Below the pieces are notes generated by a model. It saw nothing but the letters and a program-made list of their open reading frames with translations. It did not search any database and was not told the DNA's origin. A DNA stretch of 38,250 nt. Origin: Sphingobacterium bovistauri (GTDB lineage: Bacteria; Bacteroidota; Bacteroidia; Sphingobacteriales; Sphingobacteriaceae). Numbering within the stretch: the first letter of the stretch is position 1; the number at the start of each line of letters is the position of its first letter. Where the stretch lies: positions 1-38,250 of the forward strand of contig NZ_JADEYP010000038.1 in the NCBI RefSeq assembly GCF_020295405.1, written 5' to 3'. The translations under genes and the position numbers were made by a program. This document shows positions 1-9,005 of the stretch, piece by piece.

Positions 1-2
1 CT

Positions 3-113
3 TTGGGTGCCTATATCGGTGGTGTTCACCTCTTCCCATTCCGAACAGAGCAGTTAAGCCCACCCGAGCCGATGGTATTGCCGTAACAGGTGGGAGAGTA
101 GGTCGGTGCCTTC
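3..113 (+). rRNA. rrf: 5S ribosomal RNA
   Basis: Typical bacterial 5S rRNA. The conserved core with CCCATTCCGAACAG and the following GTTAAGCC lies near positions 36-60, and the GGTGGGAGAGTAGGTCGG block near 90-106. The 5' end (GGGTGCC) pairs with the 3' end (GGTGCCTT) through a helix I that uses G-U pairs. It is the last RNA of an rRNA operon whose 16S and 23S genes would lie left of the window. The ends are estimated to within a few bases. Confidence 0.95.
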
Positions 114-134
114 TTTTATTCAATAATAAAAACT

Positions 135-167
135 AAAGCCTTAGTACAATCGTACTAAGGCTTTTTT
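135..167. terminator. Bidirectional terminator between 5S rRNA and exbD-like gene
   Basis: Inverted repeat: arm AAAGCCTTAGTAC (135-147), loop AATC, arm GTACTAAGGCTTT (152-164), followed by a T run. The reverse strand also carries T-rich sequence after the stem, so it can serve the rRNA operon (plus) and the convergent exbD-like gene (minus). Confidence 0.85.
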
Positions 168-221
168 ACGTTATACACTTTTCTGTAATTGATTGTAAGG
201 ATCGTAACATGTAAATGTTTT

Positions 222-740
222 CTACAAGTGTAGGGTTAGCTTTTCTTCAGCACTTAATTTACTTAACATATAGTGCTCTATCTTTGCGGATCTTATTTCG
301 TCAAAGCAATCTATAATATTTTTTGTAAATGCGTCGTTAGTAGGCTTAATTATGACAATAGTATTCTTATCGGCTGTATTTAATTTGACTTTATTATTTA
401 GTTCTATTAAATGGTTTTTAAGGGAATGTCGTTTTGTGTCAATGCTTTCAATGATTTGGATGGGGCTTGACATATTTCCATAAATAATCGAATATGCATT
501 CTCATAGATGATTAGATTGACTATTCTCTTTTCATCCATATCTACAGGTCTATCCATATTTTTGTCAGGTACAGCTACATCTAAGGTATTTGGTTTATTA
601 AGGGATGTGGTCAACATAAAGAATGTAATAAGCAAGAAGGCTAAGTCTACCATAGCTGTTAAGTCTACTTTAGGAGCTACTTTACGTGTTCTGATTTTTT
701 TGTTGACACTTGAGTTTGTTTTTTCATTTAATTCAGCCAT
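222..740 (-). CDS. ExbD/TolR-type biopolymer transport protein
   Basis: 172-residue inner-membrane protein of the ExbD/TolR family. With an ExbB partner these proteins form the proton-driven motor that powers TonB or Tol. A short basic cytoplasmic N-terminus (residues 1-24) precedes a single membrane helix (about 27-46), then a periplasmic domain. Asp32 in AMVDLAFLLITFF matches the essential membrane aspartate of ExbD; Asp26 is an extra acidic residue just before it. The gene stands alone: no exbB or tonB is adjacent, and a terminator (825-853) separates it from the SusCD operon upstream. It could help energise the TonB-dependent SusC next door, but position is the only evidence. Family assignment is firm; the substrate is unknown. 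Confidence 0.85.
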   Translation of the reverse strand: MAELNEKTNSSVNKKIRTRKVAPKVDLTAMVDLAFLLITFFMLTTSLNKPNTLDVAVPDKNMDRPVDMDEKRIVNLIIYENAYSIIYGNMSSPIQIIESIDTKRHSLKNHLIELNNKVKLNTADKNTIVIIKPTNDAFTKNIIDCFDEIRSAKIEHYMLSKLSAEEKLTLHL

Positions 741-824
741 GGTCCTATTATTTAAGTTTGTTAAAATGGTAATCTATTTTAATGATGTTGATTGTTGTTT
801 ATTTCCATAAATTATTAAAATAAA

Positions 825-853
825 AATGCCCCTATCAAAATGATAAGGGCATT
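825..853 (-). terminator. Terminator of the SusCD operon
   Basis: Hairpin with arms AATGCCCCTATCA and TGATAAGGGCATT (one mismatch) and a short A loop. Read on the minus strand it is followed by TTTTTA, as expected for a rho-independent terminator behind the TlpA-like gene that ends at 883. Confidence 0.75.
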
Positions 854-882
854 AAACATAGGTTTAGGTATTTAGGTATATC

Positions 883-2031
883 TTATTTTAGTATTTGCTC
901 TAAAGTCTTGTGTAGCTCTTCTCCCCTCAGATTTTTAGCGATAATTTTACCAGAAGGATCAATTAAGTAATTCTGTGGAATTCCTGTAACACCGTATTTT
1001 AACGCAGCTTCGTTGCTCCAGAATTTTAGATCTGACACGTTGGTCCATTTTTCTAATCCATCGTCTTTGATCGCTTTAATCCATGCTTGTTTCTGAGATT
1101 CTCGATCTAGAGAGACACCGAATACGGTAAATCCTTTGTCTTTGAATTTCTCGTATGCACTAACAACGTGAGGATTTTCCTTACGACATGGTCCACACCA
1201 ACTTGCCCAAAAATCTAATAATACATACTTACCTCGAGTAGATGATAATGCGACTAATTGACCATCAGGTGTATGTTGGGCGAAGTCAGGAGCCATGCTA
1301 CCAATTGTAATTGCTAATTGTCCCTGTACACGTTTATAGAAAGCTGTGCCTTCTGCTGAATTTTGTTGGTCTGTAGGTAGTTTTTTATAAAGTTCAAGTG
1401 TTTTAGTCAAGTCCTCACGAGAATTTCCCCCATAACGTTGTAATGCATAAAACAACATAGGAGACTCGGGGTTTTCGTTAAGGTACTTTAAATATACTTC
1501 GTTTTTTAACTCTAACTGTTTCGTTCTAATTTCTGACTGTAATTGTTTTTTTGAATCTTCAGATAAGTTTTTATCTTGAGTTTTGCGCATTAATGTCATT
1601 AATTGCTCTTGGTATTGCGAGGCTAGAGTATTCAATTTTTCGTATTCAAAGTGACTTTTTGATCCCGTTACTTTTATGTTGGAAAATGTCTCTTCGCTTG
1701 ATAATTTAATTTTTCCAGGTTCGATGTATATTGAAGCGGTATTAGAGGGGTTGCTAATTCCAGCGCCAGGACGTCCAGGTATAGCTTTGAAAACAATAAT
1801 TCTAACCAATGCGTTTGGTTCTTCAAGGTCAAATTCGAATTTATATTTACCTTTATCTAATCGAGCACTGTCTAAGAATTGCTTACCGTCGAATTTGTAA
1901 AATAGATATAGTTTGTCAAAATCTCCTTTGATATTTTTGAATTCACCTTGAATAGAAACCTTTTTCCCCTGTGCAATTCCAAAAAATGGAATTATTATAA
2001 ATAATAGAGCAAATAATTTGATGTTTTTCAT
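883..2031 (-). CDS. TlpA/ResA-type thiol-disulfide oxidoreductase with DUF4369-like N-terminus
   Basis: 382 residues. A signal peptide (about 1-22, ending GIAQGKK) directs it to the periplasm or envelope. The N-terminal half (about 24-240) resembles the DUF4369 beta domain plus helical linker seen in Bacteroidota thioredoxin-like proteins. The C-terminal half (about 245-382) is an AhpC/TSA-thioredoxin fold with the redox motif WCGPC (Cys279 and Cys282) after DFWAS, and a cis-proline region at GVTGIPQNYLID. Members reduce or exchange disulfides in envelope proteins. It is the last gene of the SusCD operon, 20 bases after the PKD-like gene. Such thioredoxins often close SusCD loci with DUF4843 and PKD-like genes; whether it acts on the cargo or on the surface proteins is unknown. 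Confidence 0.9.
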   Translation of the reverse strand: MKNIKLFALLFIIIPFFGIAQGKKVSIQGEFKNIKGDFDKLYLFYKFDGKQFLDSARLDKGKYKFEFDLEEPNALVRIIVFKAIPGRPGAGISNPSNTASIYIEPGKIKLSSEETFSNIKVTGSKSHFEYEKLNTLASQYQEQLMTLMRKTQDKNLSEDSKKQLQSEIRTKQLELKNEVYLKYLNENPESPMLFYALQRYGGNSREDLTKTLELYKKLPTDQQNSAEGTAFYKRVQGQLAITIGSMAPDFAQHTPDGQLVALSSTRGKYVLLDFWASWCGPCRKENPHVVSAYEKFKDKGFTVFGVSLDRESQKQAWIKAIKDDGLEKWTNVSDLKFWSNEAALKYGVTGIPQNYLIDPSGKIIAKNLRGEELHKTLEQILK

Positions 2032-2051
2032 GTATAATAGTTATTAAATAA

Positions 2052-3617
2052 TTACAAATTCCACTTATATCCCATATCTACAATTTTTCCAAATCCAGAA
2101 TACTCTTTCTGTGTGTTTGATGTTATTGTACCGTTAGTTATATCAATTTTTAAATTGTAGACTTTACCTTCTTTAGTTGTTTGATTGTATGTAGATATAT
2201 ATATGTATTGATTTACTCCAAGTGGTGTTAGTTTAACCATATTGACAGCAGTATGATAAAACTTTAGAAATTTGACAGAAGTAATTTCTTCACCATTGGG
2301 TGCAGACCAGACTTTACCTACATTGTTAATTTGGTATCTGTATGCATAGAGATTATTTGAAGCACCATATACAATGTATGCCCCTGTAGAGGATGCAGCC
2401 ATAGTGTTGATATGATTAGATTCAGGAAGCGAAGTCATATCGTATTTTTTCTGTGCAATAGCTGATGCAACAGGTGATGCAAAGTTTGCGGTTAACAAAT
2501 ATGTATTCGAGCTGTTTCTCATAATCATATACTCATTGGCTAATGGTGTATTTGGAAAGCCATAATCTGATGCCACAAAGTCTAACCCTACATCACTAGG
2601 ATTCCATTCAGCTGCAAGAGATTGATTCGGTAAATTATTAACCATCATTGATCCGCTTACGGAATATAGAAATTTTTTATTAGTAGCGTCATAGGCTACT
2701 GCGTCATATCCTTGAGCGACAAATTTTGGATTCCACGGGGCTAAATTCCCGTAATCGCCAGATAGTGATGGACCAAAATAGACACTTCGATCTAACGCAT
2801 TTCCTAAAACAAAATTCGCGACATGAATTTTGTTGTTATTTATTATGACTTCTCTACGCGAGTTATTTGTTGTTAGGCCACTAATTGATCTATTTATTGG
2901 AGCATTGTAGAATAGTTTGGTATAGTCAAATAGTACAGTAAAGTCAGTATGATTATAGGCTTGAATATTTTTCTCTGATGCGACAAGTACTTCTCTTGAG
3001 TTCAGTGCAGTAGCAGAATGGAGTACAGCAACCGGTTTGCCCTCTAACGATTTACCATTAGAATTTTTGATTAAATCTGTTAATACCCTAGTTCTTGTTG
3101 CACCTAATTTAATACGTTCATCAACGATTAGTCCAACATCAGAATACCCATCTTTTTCATATAGAACAATCCACCCATCTGATATAGCCTCGCTTACCTC
3201 TACTTGAAATTTTTGATACGCTTCAACTTGAGTATTCAAATTCTTAACTGTCAAAACTAGATTCCAAGTACCAGAACCTTTGGTAATAGGCTTGTCTAGT
3301 GTAAATTCATTAGATAATGTATCTCGCGAATATATAGTACCACCAGTTGTTATTTGAAAAATGCTCCAAGAGAAAGCATATTTATCTTTGATACTTTCCA
3401 GATTGATAATTTCTTGGTCATTGATAATTAGTTTAGGCTGGATTTGAAGTGTATCGTACCTCTCTATTGAATATATTTCTTTGATACCTCGGTTGCTTGT
3501 ATCGACAACAACTTTATCCAGAGCAATATAGTCGTAGTTCCCCTTGTCTTTATAACATGAATTTAATGCAGATACTGCAATGATTAAATGTAATAAGAGT
3601 GTTATATATTTTTTCAT
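2052..3617 (-). CDS. PKD-like family surface lipoprotein
   Basis: 521 residues. A lipoprotein signal peptide ends at Cys21 (ALNSC), followed by YKDKGNYDY; the charged residues after the cysteine suit export to the cell surface in Bacteroidota. The N-terminal part (about 25-145) is immunoglobulin-like, as in the PKD-like (PF16407 type) lipoproteins found in SusCD loci; the rest is beta-rich and could be a propeller. No catalytic motif is visible. It lies 14 bases after the DUF4843 gene. The family co-occurs with SusC, SusD, DUF4843 and TlpA-like genes, so it is probably an accessory cargo-binding lipoprotein of the transporter. Family call is from overall resemblance; function is inferred. Confidence 0.75.
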   Translation of the reverse strand: MKKYITLLLHLIIAVSALNSCYKDKGNYDYIALDKVVVDTSNRGIKEIYSIERYDTLQIQPKLIINDQEIINLESIKDKYAFSWSIFQITTGGTIYSRDTLSNEFTLDKPITKGSGTWNLVLTVKNLNTQVEAYQKFQVEVSEAISDGWIVLYEKDGYSDVGLIVDERIKLGATRTRVLTDLIKNSNGKSLEGKPVAVLHSATALNSREVLVASEKNIQAYNHTDFTVLFDYTKLFYNAPINRSISGLTTNNSRREVIINNNKIHVANFVLGNALDRSVYFGPSLSGDYGNLAPWNPKFVAQGYDAVAYDATNKKFLYSVSGSMMVNNLPNQSLAAEWNPSDVGLDFVASDYGFPNTPLANEYMIMRNSSNTYLLTANFASPVASAIAQKKYDMTSLPESNHINTMAASSTGAYIVYGASNNLYAYRYQINNVGKVWSAPNGEEITSVKFLKFYHTAVNMVKLTPLGVNQYIYISTYNQTTKEGKVYNLKIDITNGTITSNTQKEYSGFGKIVDMGYKWNL

Positions 3618-3631
3618 AATATTATTCGATT

Positions 3632-4387
3632 TTAAGGAAAAGTAACTTCAAGACCATTCTCGTCCAAAAGACCTCGATTATTATTGGCTTTTTTATATTC
3701 TATTAAATAATTTTTCCCTAAGTCTTTATAGTTTGTAGCTTCAGCGATACTCATTGCTTCAGTATCATTTATGGTAGCATTTCGATTAGAATAAATTCTG
3801 AATTCTGTTTTGCCACTTAATTGTATCAACAGCGAATGTTTGACAGCACTATAAGTACCAAAGTATCGGCTAAGACTTAAGTAATACAATGGCGCTGTCT
3901 GCCAATGTGCTGGGATAACTAAACCATTCTGGAGTATTACAGTTAATGTGCTCAATTCAAGTGCCCCGGACTTTATGTTATCAGTTTCCTTAATACGAAA
4001 TTTAATTTTACCAGCGTTTTCTTTAAAATGATTGAAGTTCTCTGGTTTTAAGAAATAAATCGGAAATCTACCTTGATATTCTCCAGCATTAATTACATAC
4101 TTGCTAAATTCAAATTGAACGTCATCCAAGTTACCTTCGAAAGCCTCCAATTCGAACTCTAGATCGCTAGTTAAAGGATATCCAAGAAGTCTATAGTTAA
4201 ACATCAATGAATCTTTGCTGTCAACAATGTGAGAAAAGTTGAAATTACCACTATCTATAGGAGCATTCAATTGACCTAACCAAACATTTATGTCTGTTTT
4301 GTTCTGCTTAAAAAGTAGATCCTCATTTTCTGAACAACTATATTGAATGAATGCAGTTAATATTGCAATAAATTTTAAAAATTTCAT
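3632..4387 (-). CDS. DUF4843 domain lipoprotein
   Basis: 251 residues. A short signal peptide ends at Cys18 (IQYSC), followed by SENEDLLF, an acidic stretch that suits surface export. The body is beta-rich with no enzyme motif and resembles DUF4843 proteins, which sit next to SusD and PKD-like genes in Bacteroidota. It lies 5 bases after susD and 14 bases before the PKD-like gene, so it is co-transcribed and probably co-assembles with the SusCD complex. Function is unknown in the family as far as I know. Confidence 0.72.
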   Translation of the reverse strand: MKFLKFIAILTAFIQYSCSENEDLLFKQNKTDINVWLGQLNAPIDSGNFNFSHIVDSKDSLMFNYRLLGYPLTSDLEFELEAFEGNLDDVQFEFSKYVINAGEYQGRFPIYFLKPENFNHFKENAGKIKFRIKETDNIKSGALELSTLTVILQNGLVIPAHWQTAPLYYLSLSRYFGTYSAVKHSLLIQLSGKTEFRIYSNRNATINDTEAMSIAEATNYKDLGKNYLIEYKKANNNRGLLDENGLEVTFP

Positions 4388-4392
4388 GTTAA

Positions 4393-5826
4393 CTATTTAT
4401 TAGGTAAACGGTCTGCGAATTCATATTCTGTTTCTGGAATAGGAAATGTATAACTTTTATTTGTTACTAAATTCTCAGCATAGTTCTGAATACGCTCTTG
4501 ATTGATACGTTTGTAATAAAAGAATAATTGACCTGTTGCTAAAAATTCTTTACGGAATTCGTTAGTCATTAGCGTTCTGAAATCATTATAGTTAGTAAGG
4601 GTATTGATTCCTCTGGCTGCCAAAACAGGATTGATATGCACTAATGCATCAGAACCATTTTGATTTGCGCATTCTCCTAAGATAAAATACAACTCGCTTA
4701 ACATGATGATTGGCATCTTTTGGCGGAAGTATTCTGGATTAGTAATGGTATTTGGAACTGTAGGTTCAGTATATTTTAATGTATATTTTTGAGTTGCATT
4801 AGCGCCGGTACCATTTTCTAATAAATATAAATAACGATAATCATTTGAGAATTCTGCTCCGAAATATGTTTCAGCTACAGTCGCGCTTAATGAGAATATT
4901 GGTCCATCGCCATTTGGAGTAAGGTGATTTACTGCATCTTGATGCAGAGTGTTTATTTGCAAAGCGAAGATCTGTTCAGGTGCTCCAGATAAATCGACCT
5001 TGTCTGCAATGTTTTTTTGTGTAGAGAACCCAAATTTTTGCGCTTTCAATACATTTTCAGCATATTTTTGTGCATTTGTATAATCACCTTTATATAGGTA
5101 GACTCTAGCAAGTAATGCTTCTACAGCATAATAATTCAAATGTAATTGGCGATTAAGAAGGTATCCACGATCATTAGCCTCAGTAATTGTTTTACCAGTG
5201 AAGATTGGATCAACTTTTAATAACTCTTTAGCTGATTCTAAATCAGCAATAACTTTATCTATTATTTCATTGACCGTGTATTGTTTGGTTTGTTTAGACG
5301 TATATAATTCAACATAAGGAATGGCTCGCTGTGAAGAATTAGTCGTATAATTAACCCCAAACAAGCGTACCAAATCAAAATGGATAAAAGCACGCAAAGC
5401 AAGAGCTTCTCCTTTTATAATGGCTTTATTATCTGCTTTAAATACATTTTTTGAATCTATATTCTCTAGAATCATATTCGTATTCGCAATAGCTTTGTAC
5501 ATATTACTCCATATCGCGTCGATTCTGTTTCGTGTCAAAATGGATAGGTAGTTGTGTTCACTATCATCTTTATATGAAGTAGAGTAACTAGTCCATTCGT
5601 GAGATAGTACCCCCATCATTCCGTAAGTCATCTCTCGTCCGTACAATGCTTTTTCTGTAAGAATTGTATACACACCGGCTAACGCTTCCTTGAATCCATC
5701 TTCAGTGTCAAATAGTTCGTTTGCCTTCACTTGTGATTTAGGTTCTACGTCGAGCCATTTTTCGCAGCTTGTAGTCATCAGAAGACCTGCTGCAACAATT
5801 ATATATATAAATTTATGCTTGATCAT
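4393..5826 (-). CDS. SusD/RagB-family outer-membrane lipoprotein
   Basis: 477 residues. Lipoprotein signal with Cys21 (MTTSC) followed by EKWLDVEPKSQV, the usual start of SusD proteins. TPR-like helices follow: EALALRAFIHFDLVRLFG near residue 140 is the classic helical SusD signature, and the C-terminal part has FRKEFLATGQLFFYYKRIN. SusD is the surface lid that captures cargo and closes over the SusC barrel. It starts 2 bases after susC, so translation is probably coupled. Family is certain. Cargo cannot be read from sequence; no glycoside hydrolase or peptidase gene is in the operon. Confidence 0.95.
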   Translation of the reverse strand: MIKHKFIYIIVAAGLLMTTSCEKWLDVEPKSQVKANELFDTEDGFKEALAGVYTILTEKALYGREMTYGMMGVLSHEWTSYSTSYKDDSEHNYLSILTRNRIDAIWSNMYKAIANTNMILENIDSKNVFKADNKAIIKGEALALRAFIHFDLVRLFGVNYTTNSSQRAIPYVELYTSKQTKQYTVNEIIDKVIADLESAKELLKVDPIFTGKTITEANDRGYLLNRQLHLNYYAVEALLARVYLYKGDYTNAQKYAENVLKAQKFGFSTQKNIADKVDLSGAPEQIFALQINTLHQDAVNHLTPNGDGPIFSLSATVAETYFGAEFSNDYRYLYLLENGTGANATQKYTLKYTEPTVPNTITNPEYFRQKMPIIMLSELYFILGECANQNGSDALVHINPVLAARGINTLTNYNDFRTLMTNEFRKEFLATGQLFFYYKRINQERIQNYAENLVTNKSYTFPIPETEYEFADRLPNK

Positions 5827-5828
5827 GA

Positions 5829-8800
5829 TTAAAATGTTGTTTGAAGGGTGAAAGAAAACGTTCTTGCGAAAGGATAGTCTGTACCACGCTCCGTTCTGAT
5901 CGTAGACAACACAAATGCTTCAGTCATGTATAATCCAAGTTTTAGATTTTTAAGATGATACCTGCTTAGATTCTTCCATTTGAAATCATAATATGCGTTT
6001 ATTGAAGATAATGTCAAGTCAGATTTCTTTTGTAAAAATCTAGAAGTAGGATTTGTCTTGGTCGGTGTCGCTGTAATGCGTTTGAAGAATGCTTGATCAC
6101 CTGGGTTTAGCCATGTATCATTCAGTACGCGCGTGTCTACATTGTATGCTACATTAACATTCTCAATTCTGTTAATTAGTGTAGAATTGTAATGATCTTC
6201 GCCAATGGTATATCTTAACGAAGTGCTTAACCCCCAACCTTTGTACTCCATATTGAACCCAAGGTTTCCTCTAAGTTTGGGGTCTGTAACTCCTACAGCA
6301 ATCTGATCATCCGCATTCCAAACATAAGTTTGCTTACCATCTTTTTTCAAGAATAATTCGCGACCTGTTATTGGATCGATACCTAATGAAGGCACAGCCC
6401 ATATTGCATTGGTAGATTTGCCTTCTTCATATCGAATTTTTGGCAGATTTACAGTTTGCTCAGCTCCTAGGTCATCCTGTTCTTTATTAACTTGTTTAAG
6501 TGCGTCGGATATAGTTAGTAATTTGTTTCTGTTGGTCGCAAAATTTCCAAAAATTGAGAAGTAAGATTGTGATTTGGGATTGCTATACACGGTATAGTTT
6601 AATGATCCTTCGAAACCTTTGTTTTGTACTTTACCCAAATTTTCTTTGTATGAAGCAAACCCTGTAGATGGAGGTAATGTAAAATCTGTCAATAGATTAT
6701 TCGTATTACTTATATAATATTCAAACCGTGCATTGATCCTGTTGAATAAGCGAAAATCGGTACCCAAGTTATAGTCAAGTTTTTCTTGCCATTTCAAGTT
6801 ATCATTGGCCAAAGCCTTTAGATAAGCTCCTGCGATATTATCATAAGTACTTTGGTTAAAGAATGAGTAGGTTGCCATCGCTTGGTAAGGATTGAAGTTT
6901 TGGCTTCCTGTTGATCCAATTGAACTACGTAGTTTGAATTGATTAATCACAGGATTGTTTGCTAGGAACCTTTCATTGTGAATATTCCAACCTAGACCGA
7001 ATGACCAAAAATTACCCCAACGATTATTAGCGCCAAATACTGATGATGCATTTGTTCGGAAACTTATATCCGCTAAGTACCGATTGTCGTAAGAATAATT
7101 ACCAAATGAGATAAATCCCACCTCATGTTTTAAGCTTTCAGATCCAGTCGGAACTCCATTTTCCTCGTATTGCTTGGCAAAAGTGATAAAGTCCACACGA
7201 CTATTCAAGAATCCCCATGCACGCATACCGTGTGATTCACTATCAAATGAAGCTAAATTCCAGCCTGCGTTTACGAAGATTTGATGTTTACCGATTTGTT
7301 TAGAATAGTTCGCAAATATATCCGAACTTAATGAAGTACTTTGGCCGTCACTCATGTAGTACGATCCACGCTTGAAGTAATTTTCGCCAGTCCAAGTTGC
7401 AAAGGAGGTGTGATCACCAGGTAGGAATACTTCAGAATTATTGCCGTTAAATGTAAATCCTACACGAGCAGTTAAGCGAAGCGCTTTATTAGCTTGCCAT
7501 TCTGCATAGAAATTCTCCGTTATTTCGTTGTATTTAGAGAAATTCTTTGTTTGTAAGGTTGCATTGTACAGCGGGTTGTAATAATAGAATGGATTAGCAC
7601 TTGCACTTGCGGTGAAGTTACCTAACATTTTTTTTATATTTCCATATTCATCATAAGAAGAAAAATATGGATTTAATGAGCTGTATTCTGAGAAATTGCC
7701 ATAAGGTGAATTATTAGAAGCATTGAAATTAACACTTAAAATATTTCGAAAATTGAATTTTCCACTACGATATGAAAGGTTTATTGACCCACCAGTATTC
7801 TGTCTATTTGAACCTTTCATGACACCGATGTTGTTGTTGTATGTAAAGTCCGCAACATATCGGAGAGCTGATGTTCCCCCCTCTAACATTAGGGTGTGCT
7901 TATTTCCTAACCCTGTACGAAGAGGTTGCGCTAACCAATAGGTGTCTACTCCAGATTCTACATCTGCTAAAATGGCATTATATTGTTCTCTCAAATGCTG
8001 TTGAGTAACAGGCTGTGTTGATGTATATCTTCCTGCATTCAATTCAACTTGTAGTTTTTCTCTTGCATTTGCTAAACTGTAAGAGGATAAATCAGGAGCT
8101 TCAACATTGAAGTTTGCATTATAGGATACGCGCATCGCTCCTTCTGCAGGCACAATAGTTTCTATAATAACGACACCATTTGCTGCTTTAGAACCATATA
8201 TCGCTTTTGCTGCAGCATCCCTAAGAATTGTTACAGAAGCAATACGATTCATATCTAAATCAAATATTTTCTGCAAATTGGCTTCAAAACCATCTAATAT
8301 AAATAAGGGCTCATTTGGATTTCCTGAATATTCTCCCCGAATATCATCCAAGCCTGTTTGTCCACGTAATTGAATATCTGGTAGTGCATTCGGATTTGAA
8401 CCTAAAGACAGATTTTCTGATAGTACAAAAGATGGATCCAAATTCTGTAAACTTTGTAATACATTTTTATTTCCTACACGAAGTAAATCTTGTTTAGAAA
8501 ACGTAGAAGCACTACCTGTAAAACTTTCTTTCGAACGATTGGCATAGCCTGTGACCACCACTTCGTCAATGTTTTCATTCATTGCTGTCATCAATACACC
8601 TACAGGAAGCTTCATGTTGGGAGAAAGCTGAAATTCTTGTGTATTATAGCCTACACTTTTAAAAATTAGTGTTGCATTTTCTTGATTTGGAGTGATAATA
8701 AATTCTCCCTTTGTGTTCGTTAATGTAGCTGTTTTAGCGTCACCCTTGACTGTTACAGATACATTAGGAACAGGCTTCTTTTCTTCGTCCAATACCACAC

Positions 8801-8933
8801 CAACTATTTTTGTAATCGTTTTAACTTGTGACATTGGAACCTGACTAAAGAGGTGCTCAGGAGCTAAGAGAGAGGTTAGCAGAGCTGTTGCTAGCACACT
8901 TCTCCGGACTCTCGATCGGAATTGCTTATTCAT
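5829..8933 (-). CDS. SusC/RagA-family TonB-dependent transporter (no STN domain)
   Basis: 1034-residue outer-membrane transporter. Signal peptide about 1-31; carboxypeptidase-regulatory-like beta domain about 41-120 (IVGVVLDEEKKPVPNVSV); TonB box region at about 123-130 (DEVVVTGY); plug domain to about 260 with the SusC signature AIYGSKAANGVVII; then a beta barrel ending in phenylalanine. The protein imports cargo through the outer membrane using TonB/ExbBD energy with SusD as lid. Transporters that signal to a FecR/ECF pair usually carry an N-terminal STN domain; here the mature protein goes straight into the carboxypeptidase-like domain, with no room for one. The gene lies 72 bases after the FecR-like gene, and that gap may hold its own ECF-dependent promoter. 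Confidence 0.95.
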   Translation of the reverse strand: MNKQFRSRVRRSVLATALLTSLLAPEHLFSQVPMSQVKTITKIVGVVLDEEKKPVPNVSVTVKGDAKTATLTNTKGEFIITPNQENATLIFKSVGYNTQEFQLSPNMKLPVGVLMTAMNENIDEVVVTGYANRSKESFTGSASTFSKQDLLRVGNKNVLQSLQNLDPSFVLSENLSLGSNPNALPDIQLRGQTGLDDIRGEYSGNPNEPLFILDGFEANLQKIFDLDMNRIASVTILRDAAAKAIYGSKAANGVVIIETIVPAEGAMRVSYNANFNVEAPDLSSYSLANAREKLQVELNAGRYTSTQPVTQQHLREQYNAILADVESGVDTYWLAQPLRTGLGNKHTLMLEGGTSALRYVADFTYNNNIGVMKGSNRQNTGGSINLSYRSGKFNFRNILSVNFNASNNSPYGNFSEYSSLNPYFSSYDEYGNIKKMLGNFTASASANPFYYYNPLYNATLQTKNFSKYNEITENFYAEWQANKALRLTARVGFTFNGNNSEVFLPGDHTSFATWTGENYFKRGSYYMSDGQSTSLSSDIFANYSKQIGKHQIFVNAGWNLASFDSESHGMRAWGFLNSRVDFITFAKQYEENGVPTGSESLKHEVGFISFGNYSYDNRYLADISFRTNASSVFGANNRWGNFWSFGLGWNIHNERFLANNPVINQFKLRSSIGSTGSQNFNPYQAMATYSFFNQSTYDNIAGAYLKALANDNLKWQEKLDYNLGTDFRLFNRINARFEYYISNTNNLLTDFTLPPSTGFASYKENLGKVQNKGFEGSLNYTVYSNPKSQSYFSIFGNFATNRNKLLTISDALKQVNKEQDDLGAEQTVNLPKIRYEEGKSTNAIWAVPSLGIDPITGRELFLKKDGKQTYVWNADDQIAVGVTDPKLRGNLGFNMEYKGWGLSTSLRYTIGEDHYNSTLINRIENVNVAYNVDTRVLNDTWLNPGDQAFFKRITATPTKTNPTSRFLQKKSDLTLSSINAYYDFKWKNLSRYHLKNLKLGLYMTEAFVLSTIRTERGTDYPFARTFSFTLQTTF

Positions 8934-9005
8934 TAGTAGTTAAAAGTTAGGTTATAGGTAAATTATTGTTATTTCAAAGGTTTGATAGTCAACCCCTCAA
9001 TTGTA

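Noticed and set aside
7723..7941. Antisense open frames inside susC and other long genes
   Set aside because: They are shadows in other frames of a well-supported protein, with no recognisable domain or start signal.
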